DNA of 64,000 nt from JAKACA01 sp052143575. Its GTDB lineage: Bacteria; Actinomycetota; Acidimicrobiia; Acidimicrobiales; Bog-793. The notes under the pieces were generated by a model that did not search any database, was not told the origin of the DNA, and was given only the letters and a program-made list of their open reading frames with translations. The stretch is from the NCBI GenBank assembly GCA_052143575.1, contig JBKQSP010000076.1, forward strand, positions 1-64,000, given 5' to 3'. Below are positions 8,045 through 19,793 of this stretch, piece after piece (position 1 is the first letter of the stretch; every line of letters starts with the position of its first letter). The translations under genes were made by a program, and so were the position numbers.

Positions 8045-8980
8045 TCAGCCGCTCAGGAGCGCCTCCAGCTGGCGGGCGAGCAGCACAGGGTCGTGCGCAA
8101 GGAGGCGGTCGCCCGCCACCGGGGCGCGGATCACGCGCGCCACGCCGCACAGCTCGCCGATCGCCATGGCATCGGAGTCGGCCAGCACGACGTCGACGAG
8201 GACACCATGGCGGGCGAGGGCGGCGACGTGGGTGGCGACGTCGTAGCCGGCCGTCTCGGGCGCCTGCTCGCGCAGGTTCGCCACGTAGACGCGCTGGGCG
8301 CTCGTTGCGGCGATGGCATCACGGAGCGCCGGCACGCAGCAGGCCGCCAGCACGCTCGTGTAGAGCGATCCCGGGCCGATGACGATCTGGTCGGCGCTCT
8401 GCAGAGCCCGGACGGCGCCGCTCGCCGGGCGGGGGTCGGGTGGCACGAGCGAGAGGTGGTGCACGCCCCTCGTCGCCATGATCCGCACCTGCCCGTCCAC
8501 CTCCCCGAAGTCGCCGCTCGCCTTCAGGTCGACCGGCCCGACGGTGGCCGGCAGCACGAGCCCGAGGGCGCCGAGGAGGCGGCCTGCTTCCGCCAGCGCC
8601 TCCGCGAAGCCGCCCGTGGCAGCCGACAGGGCGGCGATCAGGAGGTTGCCGAAGGCATGCCCCGCCAGGTCCCCCGCCTCGAAGCGGTGCTCGAGCGTCG
8701 CCGCCAGTGGCGAGGGCGGATCCGGCAGCAGCGCGCCCAGGCACTTTCGCAGGTCGCCGGGCGCCGGGATGCCGAGATCGGCCCGCAACCGGCCGCTCGA
8801 GCCGCCGTCGTCGGCCACCGAGACGATGGCTGTGATCCGACCGGCATAGCGGCGTGCGGCTCGCAGCGTCTGGGAAAGGCCGTGGCCGCCGCCGATGGCC
8901 ACGACGGCAGGGCCGCCCTCTCGCAGCACCGTGAGGCCTTCGTGGGCGGCCTCTGGAGCCTCCGCTGCCTCCGCCTTCAC
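8045..8980 (-). CDS. yvcK: gluconeogenesis factor YvcK/CofD-family protein
   Basis: The protein has 311 aa and the family signatures VVAIGGGHGLSQTLR, VSVADDGGSSGRLR, PGDLRKCL, HAFGNLL and VIGPGSLYTSVL. YvcK proteins (CuvA in mycobacteria) bind UDP-sugars and link central carbon metabolism to peptidoglycan synthesis and cell shape. The GTG start at 8980 overlaps the TGA of rapZ (GTGA). The rapZ-yvcK pairing is conserved in Gram-positive bacteria, but the usual third member, whiA, does not follow. Confidence 0.93.
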   Translation of the reverse strand: MKAEAAEAPEAAHEGLTVLREGGPAVVAIGGGHGLSQTLRAARRYAGRITAIVSVADDGGSSGRLRADLGIPAPGDLRKCLGALLPDPPSPLAATLEHRFEAGDLAGHAFGNLLIAALSAATGGFAEALAEAGRLLGALGLVLPATVGPVDLKASGDFGEVDGQVRIMATRGVHHLSLVPPDPRPASGAVRALQSADQIVIGPGSLYTSVLAACCVPALRDAIAATSAQRVYVANLREQAPETAGYDVATHVAALARHGVLVDVVLADSDAMAIGELCGVARVIRAPVAGDRLLAHDPVLLARQLEALLSG

Positions 8981-9834
8981 CGCCCGAGATCCCGGTGGTG
9001 CACGGTCGGGCTGAAGCCGAGCCCCCGGATGATCGTGCCGATCTCCTCGGCGATCACGACGGATCGGTGCTGGCCGCCGGTGCAGCCGACGGCGATCGAG
9101 AGGTACGACTTCCCCTCGCGGGTGTAGGCCGGCAGCACCAGCTCGAAGAGGTCGGTCAAACGGGCGAGAAGGGCCTTCGAGTCAGGGTTTGACAAGACGT
9201 AGTCGCGGACCGGCTCGTCCAGGCCCGTCAACGAGCGCAGCTCCGGCACCCAGTGCGGGTTGGGGAGGAAACGACAGTCGAAGACGAGGTCGGCGTCCAG
9301 CGGGAGCCCGTGTTTGAAGCCGAACGACACGATGCTCGTGTCCATGCCGCCGTCCGAGCCGGCACGGTCGAGCAGGTCGATGAGGCGCTCGCGCAGCTCG
9401 TGGACGGTCAGGTCTCCCGTGTCGACGACGACGTCGGCTTCCTCGCGGAGCTCCTTCAGCAGCTCCCGCTCGCGTCGGATGGCTTCGAGGACACCGCCTT
9501 CGATCTCGACGGGGTGCCGCCGCCGGCTCCCCTCGTATCGGCGCACGAGGATCTCGTCGGGCGCCTCCAGGAACAGCACCCGCACGCGGGCGCCTGACGA
9601 CTTCAGCGACTCGATGGCCGGCCGCAGCTCCCCGAGGCCCTCGTAGCCGCCTCGCCCCGCCACCAGGCAGAGGCGCTCGTACTCGCTGCCGGGCTGGTTG
9701 GCGAGCTCTCCGACGCGGCCGAGCAGCGCCGGAGGCAGGTTGTCGATGACGAACCAGCCGCGATCGTCAAAGGTCGCCGCCGCGGTGGAGCGCCCGGCCC
9801 CGGACATGCCTACGAGGAAGAGGTACTCCGCCAT
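8977..9834 (-). CDS. rapZ: RNase adapter protein RapZ (YvcJ-type nucleotide-binding protein)
   Basis: The 285-aa product has an N-terminal P-loop GMSGAGRST (residues 9-17) and the following GWFVIDNLPPALL. The C-terminal domain has FGFKHGLPLDADLVFDCRFLPNP and GCTGGQHRSV, all typical of RapZ/YvcJ. The arginine where Walker A normally has lysine is usual in actinobacterial members, so it is not a defect. In E. coli RapZ controls glucosamine-6-phosphate synthase through small RNAs; in Gram-positives the role is less clear. It lies 83 bases downstream of the methyltransferase gene and is coupled to yvcK. Confidence 0.95.
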   Translation of the reverse strand: MAEYLFLVGMSGAGRSTAAATFDDRGWFVIDNLPPALLGRVGELANQPGSEYERLCLVAGRGGYEGLGELRPAIESLKSSGARVRVLFLEAPDEILVRRYEGSRRRHPVEIEGGVLEAIRRERELLKELREEADVVVDTGDLTVHELRERLIDLLDRAGSDGGMDTSIVSFGFKHGLPLDADLVFDCRFLPNPHWVPELRSLTGLDEPVRDYVLSNPDSKALLARLTDLFELVLPAYTREGKSYLSIAVGCTGGQHRSVVIAEEIGTIIRGLGFSPTVHHRDLGR

Positions 9835-9917
9835 CTCACGCTCATTCTGCCATCGAGGTGGCCACCGCCCGGTGCAGCCGGCGGCTCAGGGGTCGCGCCC
9901 GGGGCGGGCAGCTCGCA

Positions 9918-10667
9918 TCAGCGCCGCTCGAAGATCATCACGCACAGGCGCGGCATCGCCCGCTCGAAGTCCATGTCGACGGAGCCGCAGAGGAACTCAA
10001 AGGGCGGTTCCGGCTCCTCCAGGCGCACGAGAAAGAGGCCGAGCTCGGCGAGCGGGTTGATGTAGCGCGAGAGCGGGCGGTGGGCGAAGGCGACGTGCAC
10101 ACCGCTGTCGACCTGCTCGAGGTTGCGGGTTTCGGGCAGGTAAGGCCCGATGCGCCAGTACCGCTCGCCGAGGACGGCGTCGTCGACGAGGCCGCTCCCG
10201 GGGCCCTGCACGATCGGGTGGTTGATGAGCAGCAGGAACCGCCCGTGCTTCGCCACCACCCTCGCCGCCTCGGCGAGCATGGCGTCGCCGTCGCTGGCGT
10301 GCTCGATGACGAGGCAGCACACGACGGCGTCGAAGCAACCGGAAGCGAAGGGGAGCTGCTCGCCGACGGCCTGCACCCAGTGGGGGCCACCGCCTTCGGC
10401 GCGGGCGTTGCCGAGCTGGGCAGCCGAGGCGTCGAGCCCGACGACGAGCGCCGGCGGGCCGGGGGCGGCCGCCAGGCGCCGCGCCAGCTGACCCTCGCCC
10501 GTGCCGAGGTCGAGGACGCGGCGGCGGCCGGCGAGGTGGGCCACCGCCAGCGGCAGGATCTGGTGCTCGTACTCGAGGTCCGCACCGTGCGTGAAGGTGT
10601 CTCTCCACCAGGGGGCGAGCTCGTCCCAGCTGGGGGCGTCCGCCGTCTGCTCCGTCGACTCGCTCAT
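9918..10667 (-). CDS. class I SAM-dependent methyltransferase
   Basis: This is a 249-aa protein with the SAM-binding motif I VLDLGTGEGQLARRL (about residues 51-65), then VVGLDAS (motif II) and FDAVVCCLVIEHA (motif IV region), the layout of UbiE/COQ5-like methyltransferases (Methyltransf_11). The substrate is unknown. The ATG overlaps the uvrC stop (ATGA), so it is co-translated with uvrC and sits between uvrC and rapZ, a place usually without such a gene. A role in DNA repair cannot be inferred from position alone. Confidence 0.85.
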   Translation of the reverse strand: MSESTEQTADAPSWDELAPWWRDTFTHGADLEYEHQILPLAVAHLAGRRRVLDLGTGEGQLARRLAAAPGPPALVVGLDASAAQLGNARAEGGGPHWVQAVGEQLPFASGCFDAVVCCLVIEHASDGDAMLAEAARVVAKHGRFLLLINHPIVQGPGSGLVDDAVLGERYWRIGPYLPETRNLEQVDSGVHVAFAHRPLSRYINPLAELGLFLVRLEEPEPPFEFLCGSVDMDFERAMPRLCVMIFERR

Positions 10668-12610
10668 GGGCGCGCCCCTCCGGAGCGCGAGCTGGCGCGA
10701 GCGTGCAAGTGGTCGTAGACGGCCTCGGCGACCGACTCCGGCAGCCAACGGATCGCCTTCAGCTCGGCGAGGGTCGCCGCCTGCACGGCCCGTACGCCAC
10801 CGAGCTCGTCGGCGAGGCGCTTGCGCCGCGTCGGGCCGAGCCCGGCGATGCCGTCGAGGGCGCCCTTTGTCATCCGCCGCTTGCGCAGCTGGCGGTGGAA
10901 CGAGATGGCGAAGCGGTGCGCCTCGTCGCGCGCCTGCTGCAACAGGTAGATGGCCTCGCTGTCGCGCGGGATCACGACCGGCTCGGAGCGCCCGGGCACG
11001 AAGACCTCCTCCAGCTGCTTGGCCAGGGAGGCAACGGCGACCTTGTCCGAGAGCCCCAGCTCCTCCAACACCTTGACGCCCACGCTCAGCTGGCCCTTGC
11101 CACCGTCGAGGAGCAGGAGCTGCGGCGGATAGGCAAAACGCGAGACGCGGCGGCGCCTCCCGAGCGCCTCGAGCTCGAGCTCGGAGGCGGGGCCGTCGTT
11201 CCCCTCCGCCGGCGCCTCCTCGCCTCCCTCGGGCTCGAGCAGGTAGCGCAAGCGACGCGTGAGGACCTCGTGCATGGCGCCGTAGTCGTCGTTGCCCTGC
11301 ACGGCGCTCACCTTGAAGCGACGGTAGTCCGTGCGCTTGGGCAGACCGTCCTCGAACACGACCATCGAGCCGACGTAGTCGGTGCCCTGCAGGTGGCTCA
11401 TGTCGTAGCACTCGATGCGAAGCGGGGCCTGGCCCATGCCGAGGGCCGCCTGCAACTGCTCGATGGCGACGGCGCGGCTCGTGAGGTCGGAGGACCGTCG
11501 CAGGCGGTGGCGGTTGAGCTGCTCGGCGGCGTTCTGGCGGGCTGTCTCGAGCAGCTCGCGCTTGCGGCCCCGGATCGGGACGCGCAAGTGCACCTTGGCG
11601 CCCCGCAGGCGCCCGAGCCATTCGGCGTAGGTCTCGGCGTCCTCCGGCATCTCGGGCACGAGGAGCTCGCGCGGCACACCGAGCGGCGTGTCGCCGTAGT
11701 GCTGCTCGAGGACGCGGCTCAGCAGCTGCGGGGAGCTGAGCGGCTCCACCTTCTCGAGCACGAAACCATGGCGGCCCACGACGCGCCCTCGCCTCACGTG
11801 GAAGACCTGCACGGCGGCCACGAGCTCGTCGTCGACGATGGCGATGGCGTCGAGATCCTCGGGCGTGTCCGTCACCATCTGCTGGCGCTCGACGGCGAGG
11901 CGCACGGCGGCCAGGCGGTCCCGCAAGCGGGCGGCCCGCTCGAACTCGAGATCGACGGCAGCCTGGCGCATCTCGCTCTCGAGACGGTTCACGATGGGCT
12001 TGGTGTCGCCGTCCAAGAAACCCATCAGCTCCCCCACCAACCGCCCGTACTCCTCCTTCGTCACCGAGCCGACGCAGGGCGCCGAGCAACGCTCGATGTG
12101 GAACAGCAGGCAGGGCCGCCCGAGCAGCTCGTGACGGTGCATCTTGGCGTCCGAGCAGGTGCGGATCGGGAACGAGCGCAAGAGGAGATCGAGCGTCTCG
12201 CGAATGGCATAGGCGTGGGCGTAAGGCCCGAAGTAGCGGGTCTCCTTGCGCCGCGCCCCTCGCATCACGACGGCCTTCGGCCACTCGTCCCCCACCGTCA
12301 CGGCGAGGTACGGATAGCTCTTGTCGTCCACGAGCCTCACGTTGAAACGCGGCCGGTGCGTCTTGATGAGGTTGTACTCGAGCATGATCGCCTCGACGTC
12401 GCTGCTCACGACGATCCATTCCACGGAGGCCGCCGTCGCCACCATCTGCGCGGTGCGCGGGTGCAGGTTGCGCGGGTCCTGGAAGTAGTTCGAGAGCCGG
12501 CTGCGCAGCGAGCGCGCCTTGCCGACGTAGATCACGCGTCCGTCGGCATCCTTGAACTGGTAGGAGCCGGGGGCGTCGGGGACGGCGGTGGGACGTTCGA
12601 GCACTACCAT
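10664..12610 (-). CDS. uvrC: excinuclease ABC subunit C
   Basis: This 648-aa nuclease makes both incisions around a lesion in nucleotide excision repair. Domains in order: N-terminal GIY-YIG nuclease (PGSYQFKDADGRVIYVGKA, about residues 15-33); the UvrB-binding UVR motif (about 195-230); the UvrC RNase-H-like endonuclease domain (IECYDMSHLQGTDYVGSMVV and LLLDGGKGQL); and helix-hairpin-helix motifs at the C-terminus (LDGIAGLGPTRRKRLADELG). The ATG at 12610 (MVVLERP) starts about a dozen residues before the GIY-YIG fold; upstream codons in frame do not resemble the family. It is divergent from nadA. Confidence 0.97.
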   Translation of the reverse strand: MVVLERPTAVPDAPGSYQFKDADGRVIYVGKARSLRSRLSNYFQDPRNLHPRTAQMVATAASVEWIVVSSDVEAIMLEYNLIKTHRPRFNVRLVDDKSYPYLAVTVGDEWPKAVVMRGARRKETRYFGPYAHAYAIRETLDLLLRSFPIRTCSDAKMHRHELLGRPCLLFHIERCSAPCVGSVTKEEYGRLVGELMGFLDGDTKPIVNRLESEMRQAAVDLEFERAARLRDRLAAVRLAVERQQMVTDTPEDLDAIAIVDDELVAAVQVFHVRRGRVVGRHGFVLEKVEPLSSPQLLSRVLEQHYGDTPLGVPRELLVPEMPEDAETYAEWLGRLRGAKVHLRVPIRGRKRELLETARQNAAEQLNRHRLRRSSDLTSRAVAIEQLQAALGMGQAPLRIECYDMSHLQGTDYVGSMVVFEDGLPKRTDYRRFKVSAVQGNDDYGAMHEVLTRRLRYLLEPEGGEEAPAEGNDGPASELELEALGRRRRVSRFAYPPQLLLLDGGKGQLSVGVKVLEELGLSDKVAVASLAKQLEEVFVPGRSEPVVIPRDSEAIYLLQQARDEAHRFAISFHRQLRKRRMTKGALDGIAGLGPTRRKRLADELGGVRAVQAATLAELKAIRWLPESVAEAVYDHLHARASSRSGGARP

Positions 12611-12729
12611 TGAGGGTACGCCGGCCTGGTACCCCGGCGGACATATCACGTCTCATGGCCGACACACCCGCGGATGGGCGACCAGGCTGTCCCCGCCGGC
12701 CGGAACGAGACGTCCAACAGGGGGTCCTG

Positions 12730-13863
12730 ATGATCCGCCTCCAGAGTCCACTTCCTGATGACTACGGCCGCGCCTCGACCGAGGAGCTCTCCGGACGCGT
12801 GAGCGCCGCCAAGCGCTCCCTCGGCGAGCGGCTCGTCATCCTCGGGCACCACTACCAGCGAGAAGAGGTCATCCAGTTCGCCGACGCCCGCGGCGACTCC
12901 TTCGGCCTCTCGCGTTTTGCCGCCCAGCAGCACCGGGCTGAGTTCGTCGTCTTCTGCGGCGTCCACTTCATGGCCGAGTCGGCCGACGTCCTGACGGCGC
13001 CCCACCAGGCGGTCATCCTTCCCGACCTCAACGCCGGCTGCTCGATGGCCGACATGGCCGATCTCGAGGGCGTCGAGCAGATCTGGGACGAGCTGGCGGG
13101 CGTGACCGACATCGAGGCCGTCGTACCGGTCACCTACATGAACTCCGCCGCCGCCCTCAAGGCATTCGTCGGGCGCAAGGGCGGTGCCGTCTGCACCTCC
13201 TCGAACGCCCGGTCCGTCCTCACCTGGGCACTCGGGCTCGGGCCGTCCTCGGCGGGCGCCCTCGGCGGCGGCGGCGGCGACAAGGTGCTCTTCTTCCCCG
13301 ACCAGCACCTCGGGCGCAACACCGGCTTCCAGCTCGGCTTCGGCGCCGCCGACATGCAGGTCGTGAACCCCCGGTTCGCCCTCGGCGGCCTCGAGGACCG
13401 CGAGGTGAAGGAAGCCACCCTCTTGCTGTGGAAGGGACACTGCTCGGTGCACCAGCGCTTCTCCACCGTGCACGTGGAGGCGTTCCGTGCCGCTCATCCT
13501 GACGGCCTCGTGATCGTGCACCCGGAGTGCTCGCACGAGGTCGTGGAGCTCGCCGACGAGGTGGGGTCGACCGACTTCATCATCACGGCCGTGGCGGCGG
13601 CACCGCCGGGATCGACCATCGCCGTCGGGACGGAGATCCACCTCGTCGAGCGGCTCGCCCGCCAGCACGCCGCCGATCGCACCATCGTGTCGCTCGACCC
13701 GCTCATCTGTCCCTGTTCCACGATGTTTCGCATCGACCTCCCCCACCTCGCCTGGATCCTCGACGGTCTCCTCGAGGGTGAGGTCCGCAACCGCATCACC
13801 GTGGACGAGGAGACGGCCGCCGACGCCCGCCGTGCCCTCGAGCGGATGCTGGCGATCGCCTGA
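12730..13863 (+). CDS. nadA: quinolinate synthase (NadA)
   Basis: This 377-aa [4Fe-4S] enzyme condenses iminoaspartate with dihydroxyacetone phosphate to quinolinate for NAD synthesis. It shows ILGHHYQREEV, the first cluster cysteine in LNAGCSMADMA, MNSAAALKAFVGRKGGAVCTSSNA, FPDQHLGRNT, the second in HPECSHEVVE, and the third in the C-terminal CPCSTMFRI. The ATG at 12730 is preceded by AGGGGG eight bases upstream; an earlier in-frame ATG at 12655 has no ribosome-binding site. No nadB or nadC adjoins it. Confidence 0.94.
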   Translation: MIRLQSPLPDDYGRASTEELSGRVSAAKRSLGERLVILGHHYQREEVIQFADARGDSFGLSRFAAQQHRAEFVVFCGVHFMAESADVLTAPHQAVILPDLNAGCSMADMADLEGVEQIWDELAGVTDIEAVVPVTYMNSAAALKAFVGRKGGAVCTSSNARSVLTWALGLGPSSAGALGGGGGDKVLFFPDQHLGRNTGFQLGFGAADMQVVNPRFALGGLEDREVKEATLLLWKGHCSVHQRFSTVHVEAFRAAHPDGLVIVHPECSHEVVELADEVGSTDFIITAVAAAPPGSTIAVGTEIHLVERLARQHAADRTIVSLDPLICPCSTMFRIDLPHLAWILDGLLEGEVRNRITVDEETAADARRALERMLAIA

Positions 13864-13921
13864 GGCCCCGCCTCCGGCGCGGGTGCAGCCGGCTGTCTGC
13901 GGCGCGATCCTGTAGCTCACC

Positions 13922-14569
13922 ATGACTGACACCGCACCGCCGGCCCATGCCTCCGGGCCGCCGTCCCCCGCGCTCGACGGCTGCGCCGCGGCGACCGCCC
14001 GCCTGCTCGAGCGACTCGACGAGATCGACGACCTCGTGATCCGCCGGCCATGCCGCCTGCCGGGATGGACGGTCGGCCACCTCCTCACGCACCTGGCTCG
14101 CAGCGCCGACGGCATGGCGCAGGTGTTGGAGGCGGCCGCCGTCGGCGAGCGCTTGGCCCAGTACCCAGGTGGGCGCCCGCAGCGGGCGGCCGACATCGAG
14201 GAAGGGGCCACTCGCAGCGCCGCCGCCTGCCTCAACGACGTCCGCCGCTCTGCCGAGCACCTCGAGACGACGTTCGCCGAGGCATCGGATGCCGTCTGGG
14301 AGAGCTCCGGGCTGGGCTGGGAGGGCGAGCCATGGCCGTGCCGCCAGATCCCGTTCCGCCGCTGGCGGGAGGTCGAGTTCCATCACGTCGATCTCGGCTT
14401 CGGCTACGAAGCCGAGGACTGGCCGGAAGACTTCGTGTCCCTCGCCCTCGTCGACACCCTGGACGCCCTTCCCGCCCGCATCGGCGAGCTCGGCCAGCGG
14501 GCCCGCTTCCTCGCCTGGTTGGCGGGCCGCCGTGACAACCCAGGGGTGATCGACTTCGCCCCCTTCTGA
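13922..14569 (+). CDS. maleylpyruvate isomerase-type, mycothiol-dependent DinB-fold protein
   Basis: The 215-aa product has the four-helix DinB-like metal-binding fold of mycothiol-dependent maleylpyruvate isomerases. The motifs are LPGWTVGHLLTHLARSADG (metal histidines) and WREVEFHHVDLGFGY (third histidine). Members use mycothiol, the actinobacterial thiol, for isomerisation or detoxification; the actual substrate here is unknown. It stands alone after nadA and converges on uvrA. The presence of such an enzyme supports an actinobacterial host. Confidence 0.88.
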   Translation: MTDTAPPAHASGPPSPALDGCAAATARLLERLDEIDDLVIRRPCRLPGWTVGHLLTHLARSADGMAQVLEAAAVGERLAQYPGGRPQRAADIEEGATRSAAACLNDVRRSAEHLETTFAEASDAVWESSGLGWEGEPWPCRQIPFRRWREVEFHHVDLGFGYEAEDWPEDFVSLALVDTLDALPARIGELGQRARFLAWLAGRRDNPGVIDFAPF

Positions 14570-14614
14570 GGGGCGGGCAGACGTCCCCTCGTCTCGCCAA
14601 GCTGGGCCATCTGC

Positions 14615-14642
14615 GCCCCGGGGAGGGTGCCCCGGGGAGGGC
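14615..14642. repeat. two tandem copies of a 14-bp GC-rich unit between convergent genes
   Basis: The unit GCCCCGGGGAGGG plus T or C occurs twice in direct succession, and each copy holds the palindrome CCCCGGGG. It lies between the end of the mycothiol-dependent enzyme gene (14569) and the end of uvrA (14646). It could form structure in transcripts from either side, but no T-run follows, so a terminator role is only possible. Confidence 0.4.
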
Positions 14643-14645
14643 GGC

Positions 14646-17485
<2,840 letters not shown>

Positions 17486-17486
<1 letters not shown>

Positions 17487-19615
17487 CAGCCCACCTCGCG
17501 GAGCTCGCGGCGCAGGGAGCGGATCTCGTCTCGCAAGCGGGCGGCGTACTCGAAGCGCAGATCGGCGGAGGCCGCCTGCATCTCCGACTCGAGGAGCTCG
17601 ATGAGGCGCTCCAACTCGTCGGCGGGCAGCACGTCGCCATCGGAGGCGCCGCCGCCGACGGCGCTCCCGCCGTGACCGCCGCCGATGCCGCGGCCCGAGC
17701 CGGCCCCGAGCGTGGCGGCGATGCGCTCGCTCGCCCGCCGGCCCGCCCGCCGCGAGCGGTCGGCGTTGGCGCGGTGGCCGGCCGGGAGGGGAGCACCGTC
17801 CTCGAGCGTGCCGGCGGCGGAGCGGAACTGCGCCACGAGGTCGGTGACGGCCTTGCGGATCGTCTGCGGGTCGATCCCGTGCTCGGCGTTGTAGGCCTGC
17901 TGCACGAGACGGCGGCGGTCCGTCTCGGCAATGGCGCGCCGCATGGAGTCGGTGATCACGTCGGCATACAACACGACGCGGCCGGAAACGTTCCGCGCCG
18001 CCCGGCCCATCGTCTGGATGAGCGAGGTGCTCGACCGCAGAAACCCCTCCTTGTCGGCGTCCAGGATCGCCACGAGGCTCACCTCGGGCAGGTCGAGGCC
18101 TTCCCGCAGCAAGTTGATGCCGACGAGGACGTCGAACTCGCCCAGGCGCAGGTCGCGCACGATCTCGATGCGCTCGATCGTGTCGACGTTCGAGTGCAGG
18201 TAGCGGACGCGAAGGCCTGTCTCGAGGAGGTAGTCGGAGAGATCCTCCGCCATCTTCTTCGTGAGCGTCGTGACGAGCACCCGCTCGCCGCGTTCGATCG
18301 TGATGCCGATCTCGGCGATGAGGTCGTCGATCTGGTTCTTCGTCGGCTTCACGACGACCTCGGGGTCGACGAGGCCGGTCGGCCGGACGATCTGCTCGAC
18401 CACCTGGCTCGAGACGGTCAGCTCGTACTGCGACGGAGTAGCCGACATGAAGATGCACTGGTTGAGGCGTCGCTCCAGCTCGACGAAACGGAGCGGGCGG
18501 TTGTCCTTCGCCGAGGGCAAGCGGAAGCCGTGCTCGACGAGCACCTCCTTGCGGGAGCGGTCGCCCTCGAACTGACCGTGCAGCTGCGGCACGCTGACGT
18601 GGCTCTCGTCGAGCACGAGGAGCCAGTCGTCGGGGAAGTAGTCGAGCAGCGTGAAGGGAGGCTCACCGGGCCCGCGGCCGTCGAGGTGGCGGCTGTAGTT
18701 CTCGATGCCGTTGCACGAGCCCACCTCGGCGAGCATCTCGAGATCGTGCTCGGTGCGCATGCGCAGGCGCTGGGCCTCCAGCAGCTTGCCGGCGCCCTCC
18801 AGCTCGCGCAGGCGCTCCCCCAGCTCCTCCTCGATCTGGGCGATCGCCCGCCGAATGCGCTCGTCGCCGGCGACGTAGTGAGTCGCCGGGAAGATGGCGA
18901 TCTCGTCGAGCTCCCCGAGAATCTCCCCCGTGAGCACGTCGAAGCGGGTCAGCCGCTCCACCTCGTCGCCGAGCAGCTCGATGCGCACGGCGTACTCCTC
19001 GTAGGCGGCGTGCACCTCGATCGTGTCGCCGCGCACGCGGAACTTGCCCCGCACGAGGTTCTGGTCGTTGCGCTCGTACTGCATCTCGACGAGGCGGGTG
19101 AGCACGGTGCGCTGGTCGTGCAACTCTCCCGGGTGCATGACGAGGATGCGGTCCCGGTACTCGTCGGGCGACCCGAGGCCGTAGATGCAGGACACCGACG
19201 CCACAACGATGACGTCGCGGCGCGTGAGGAGGCTGGCCGTCGTCGAGTGGCGCAAGCGGTCGATCTCGTCGTTGATCGACGAGTCCTTCTCGATGTAGGT
19301 GTCCGAGGCCGGCAGGTAGGCCTCCGGCTGGTAGTAGTCGTAATACGACACGAAGTACTCGACGCGGTTGTCCGGGAAGAAGCCCCGCAGCTCTCCGGCC
19401 AGCTGCGCCGCCAGGCTCTTGTTCGGCGCCAGGATCAACGTGGGGCGCTGCACGTTCTCGATCGTCCAGGCGATCGTGGCGCTCTTGCCGCTCCCGGTGA
19501 TGCCGAGCAAGGTCTGGAACCGGTCGCCGCGTTCGATGCCCGCCGTCAGGGCGGCGATGGCCGCCGGTTGGTCCCCGGCCGGCTGAAAGTCGCTCACGAC
19601 GCGAAATCTGGGCAT
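17486..19615 (-). CDS. uvrB: excinuclease ABC subunit B
   Basis: This 709-aa helicase-like subunit is handed the lesion by UvrA and recruits UvrC. It shows Walker A GITGSGKSAT, the beta-hairpin region VSYYDYYQPEAYLP, DESHVSVPQL, the MSATPS helicase motif, GINLLREGLDLPEVSLV, and a C-terminal UVR motif (LERLIELLESEM, then AARLRDEI) that matches the one in UvrC. A Gly/Arg-rich linker precedes the UVR motif. Together with uvrA and uvrC, all three excinuclease genes lie within 9 kb. Confidence 0.98.
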
Positions 19616-19793
19616 CCTGCGAATGGTACAGATGGGGTGCGCGTCGCCCTCCGGCCCAGGTGAGGGCTCCGGAGCGGACTGCGCCCTTTGCTAGGTTGAC
19701 GACTCAGCCTACGGCAAAGCGGCGGCACGGCCAGCGGTGCCGGAGCGCGGCGGCGGGCGACAGGCTCAGAATCAGTGGGAGGCTCATCCTCTT
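19616..19793. promoter_or_regulatory. divergent uvrB / acyltransferase intergenic region
   Basis: This 178-base region separates uvrB (minus) from the acyltransferase gene (plus) and must hold both promoters. On the minus strand TACCAT (19628-19623) ends eight bases before the uvrB ATG, which would fit a leaderless or very short-leader transcript. I see no clear SOS box. Confidence 0.3.

Noticed and set aside
8977..9834. Arginine instead of lysine in the RapZ P-loop as a defect
   Set aside because: GAGRST is the normal form in actinobacterial RapZ proteins.
10703..12613. A 636-codon plus-strand frame opposite uvrC
   Set aside because: Shadow of uvrC third-position GC; Val/Leu/Asp/His-rich with no domain.
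9918..12665. A 915-codon minus-strand open frame that would fuse the methyltransferase to a long upstream region
   Set aside because: The upstream part is an Arg/Ala/Gly-rich out-of-frame reading of uvrC, which has a clear complete protein in another frame. Only the last 249 codons match a family.
17672..19663. A 663-codon plus-strand frame opposite uvrB
   Set aside because: It is antisense to a complete uvrB and has the composition of a high-GC shadow frame.
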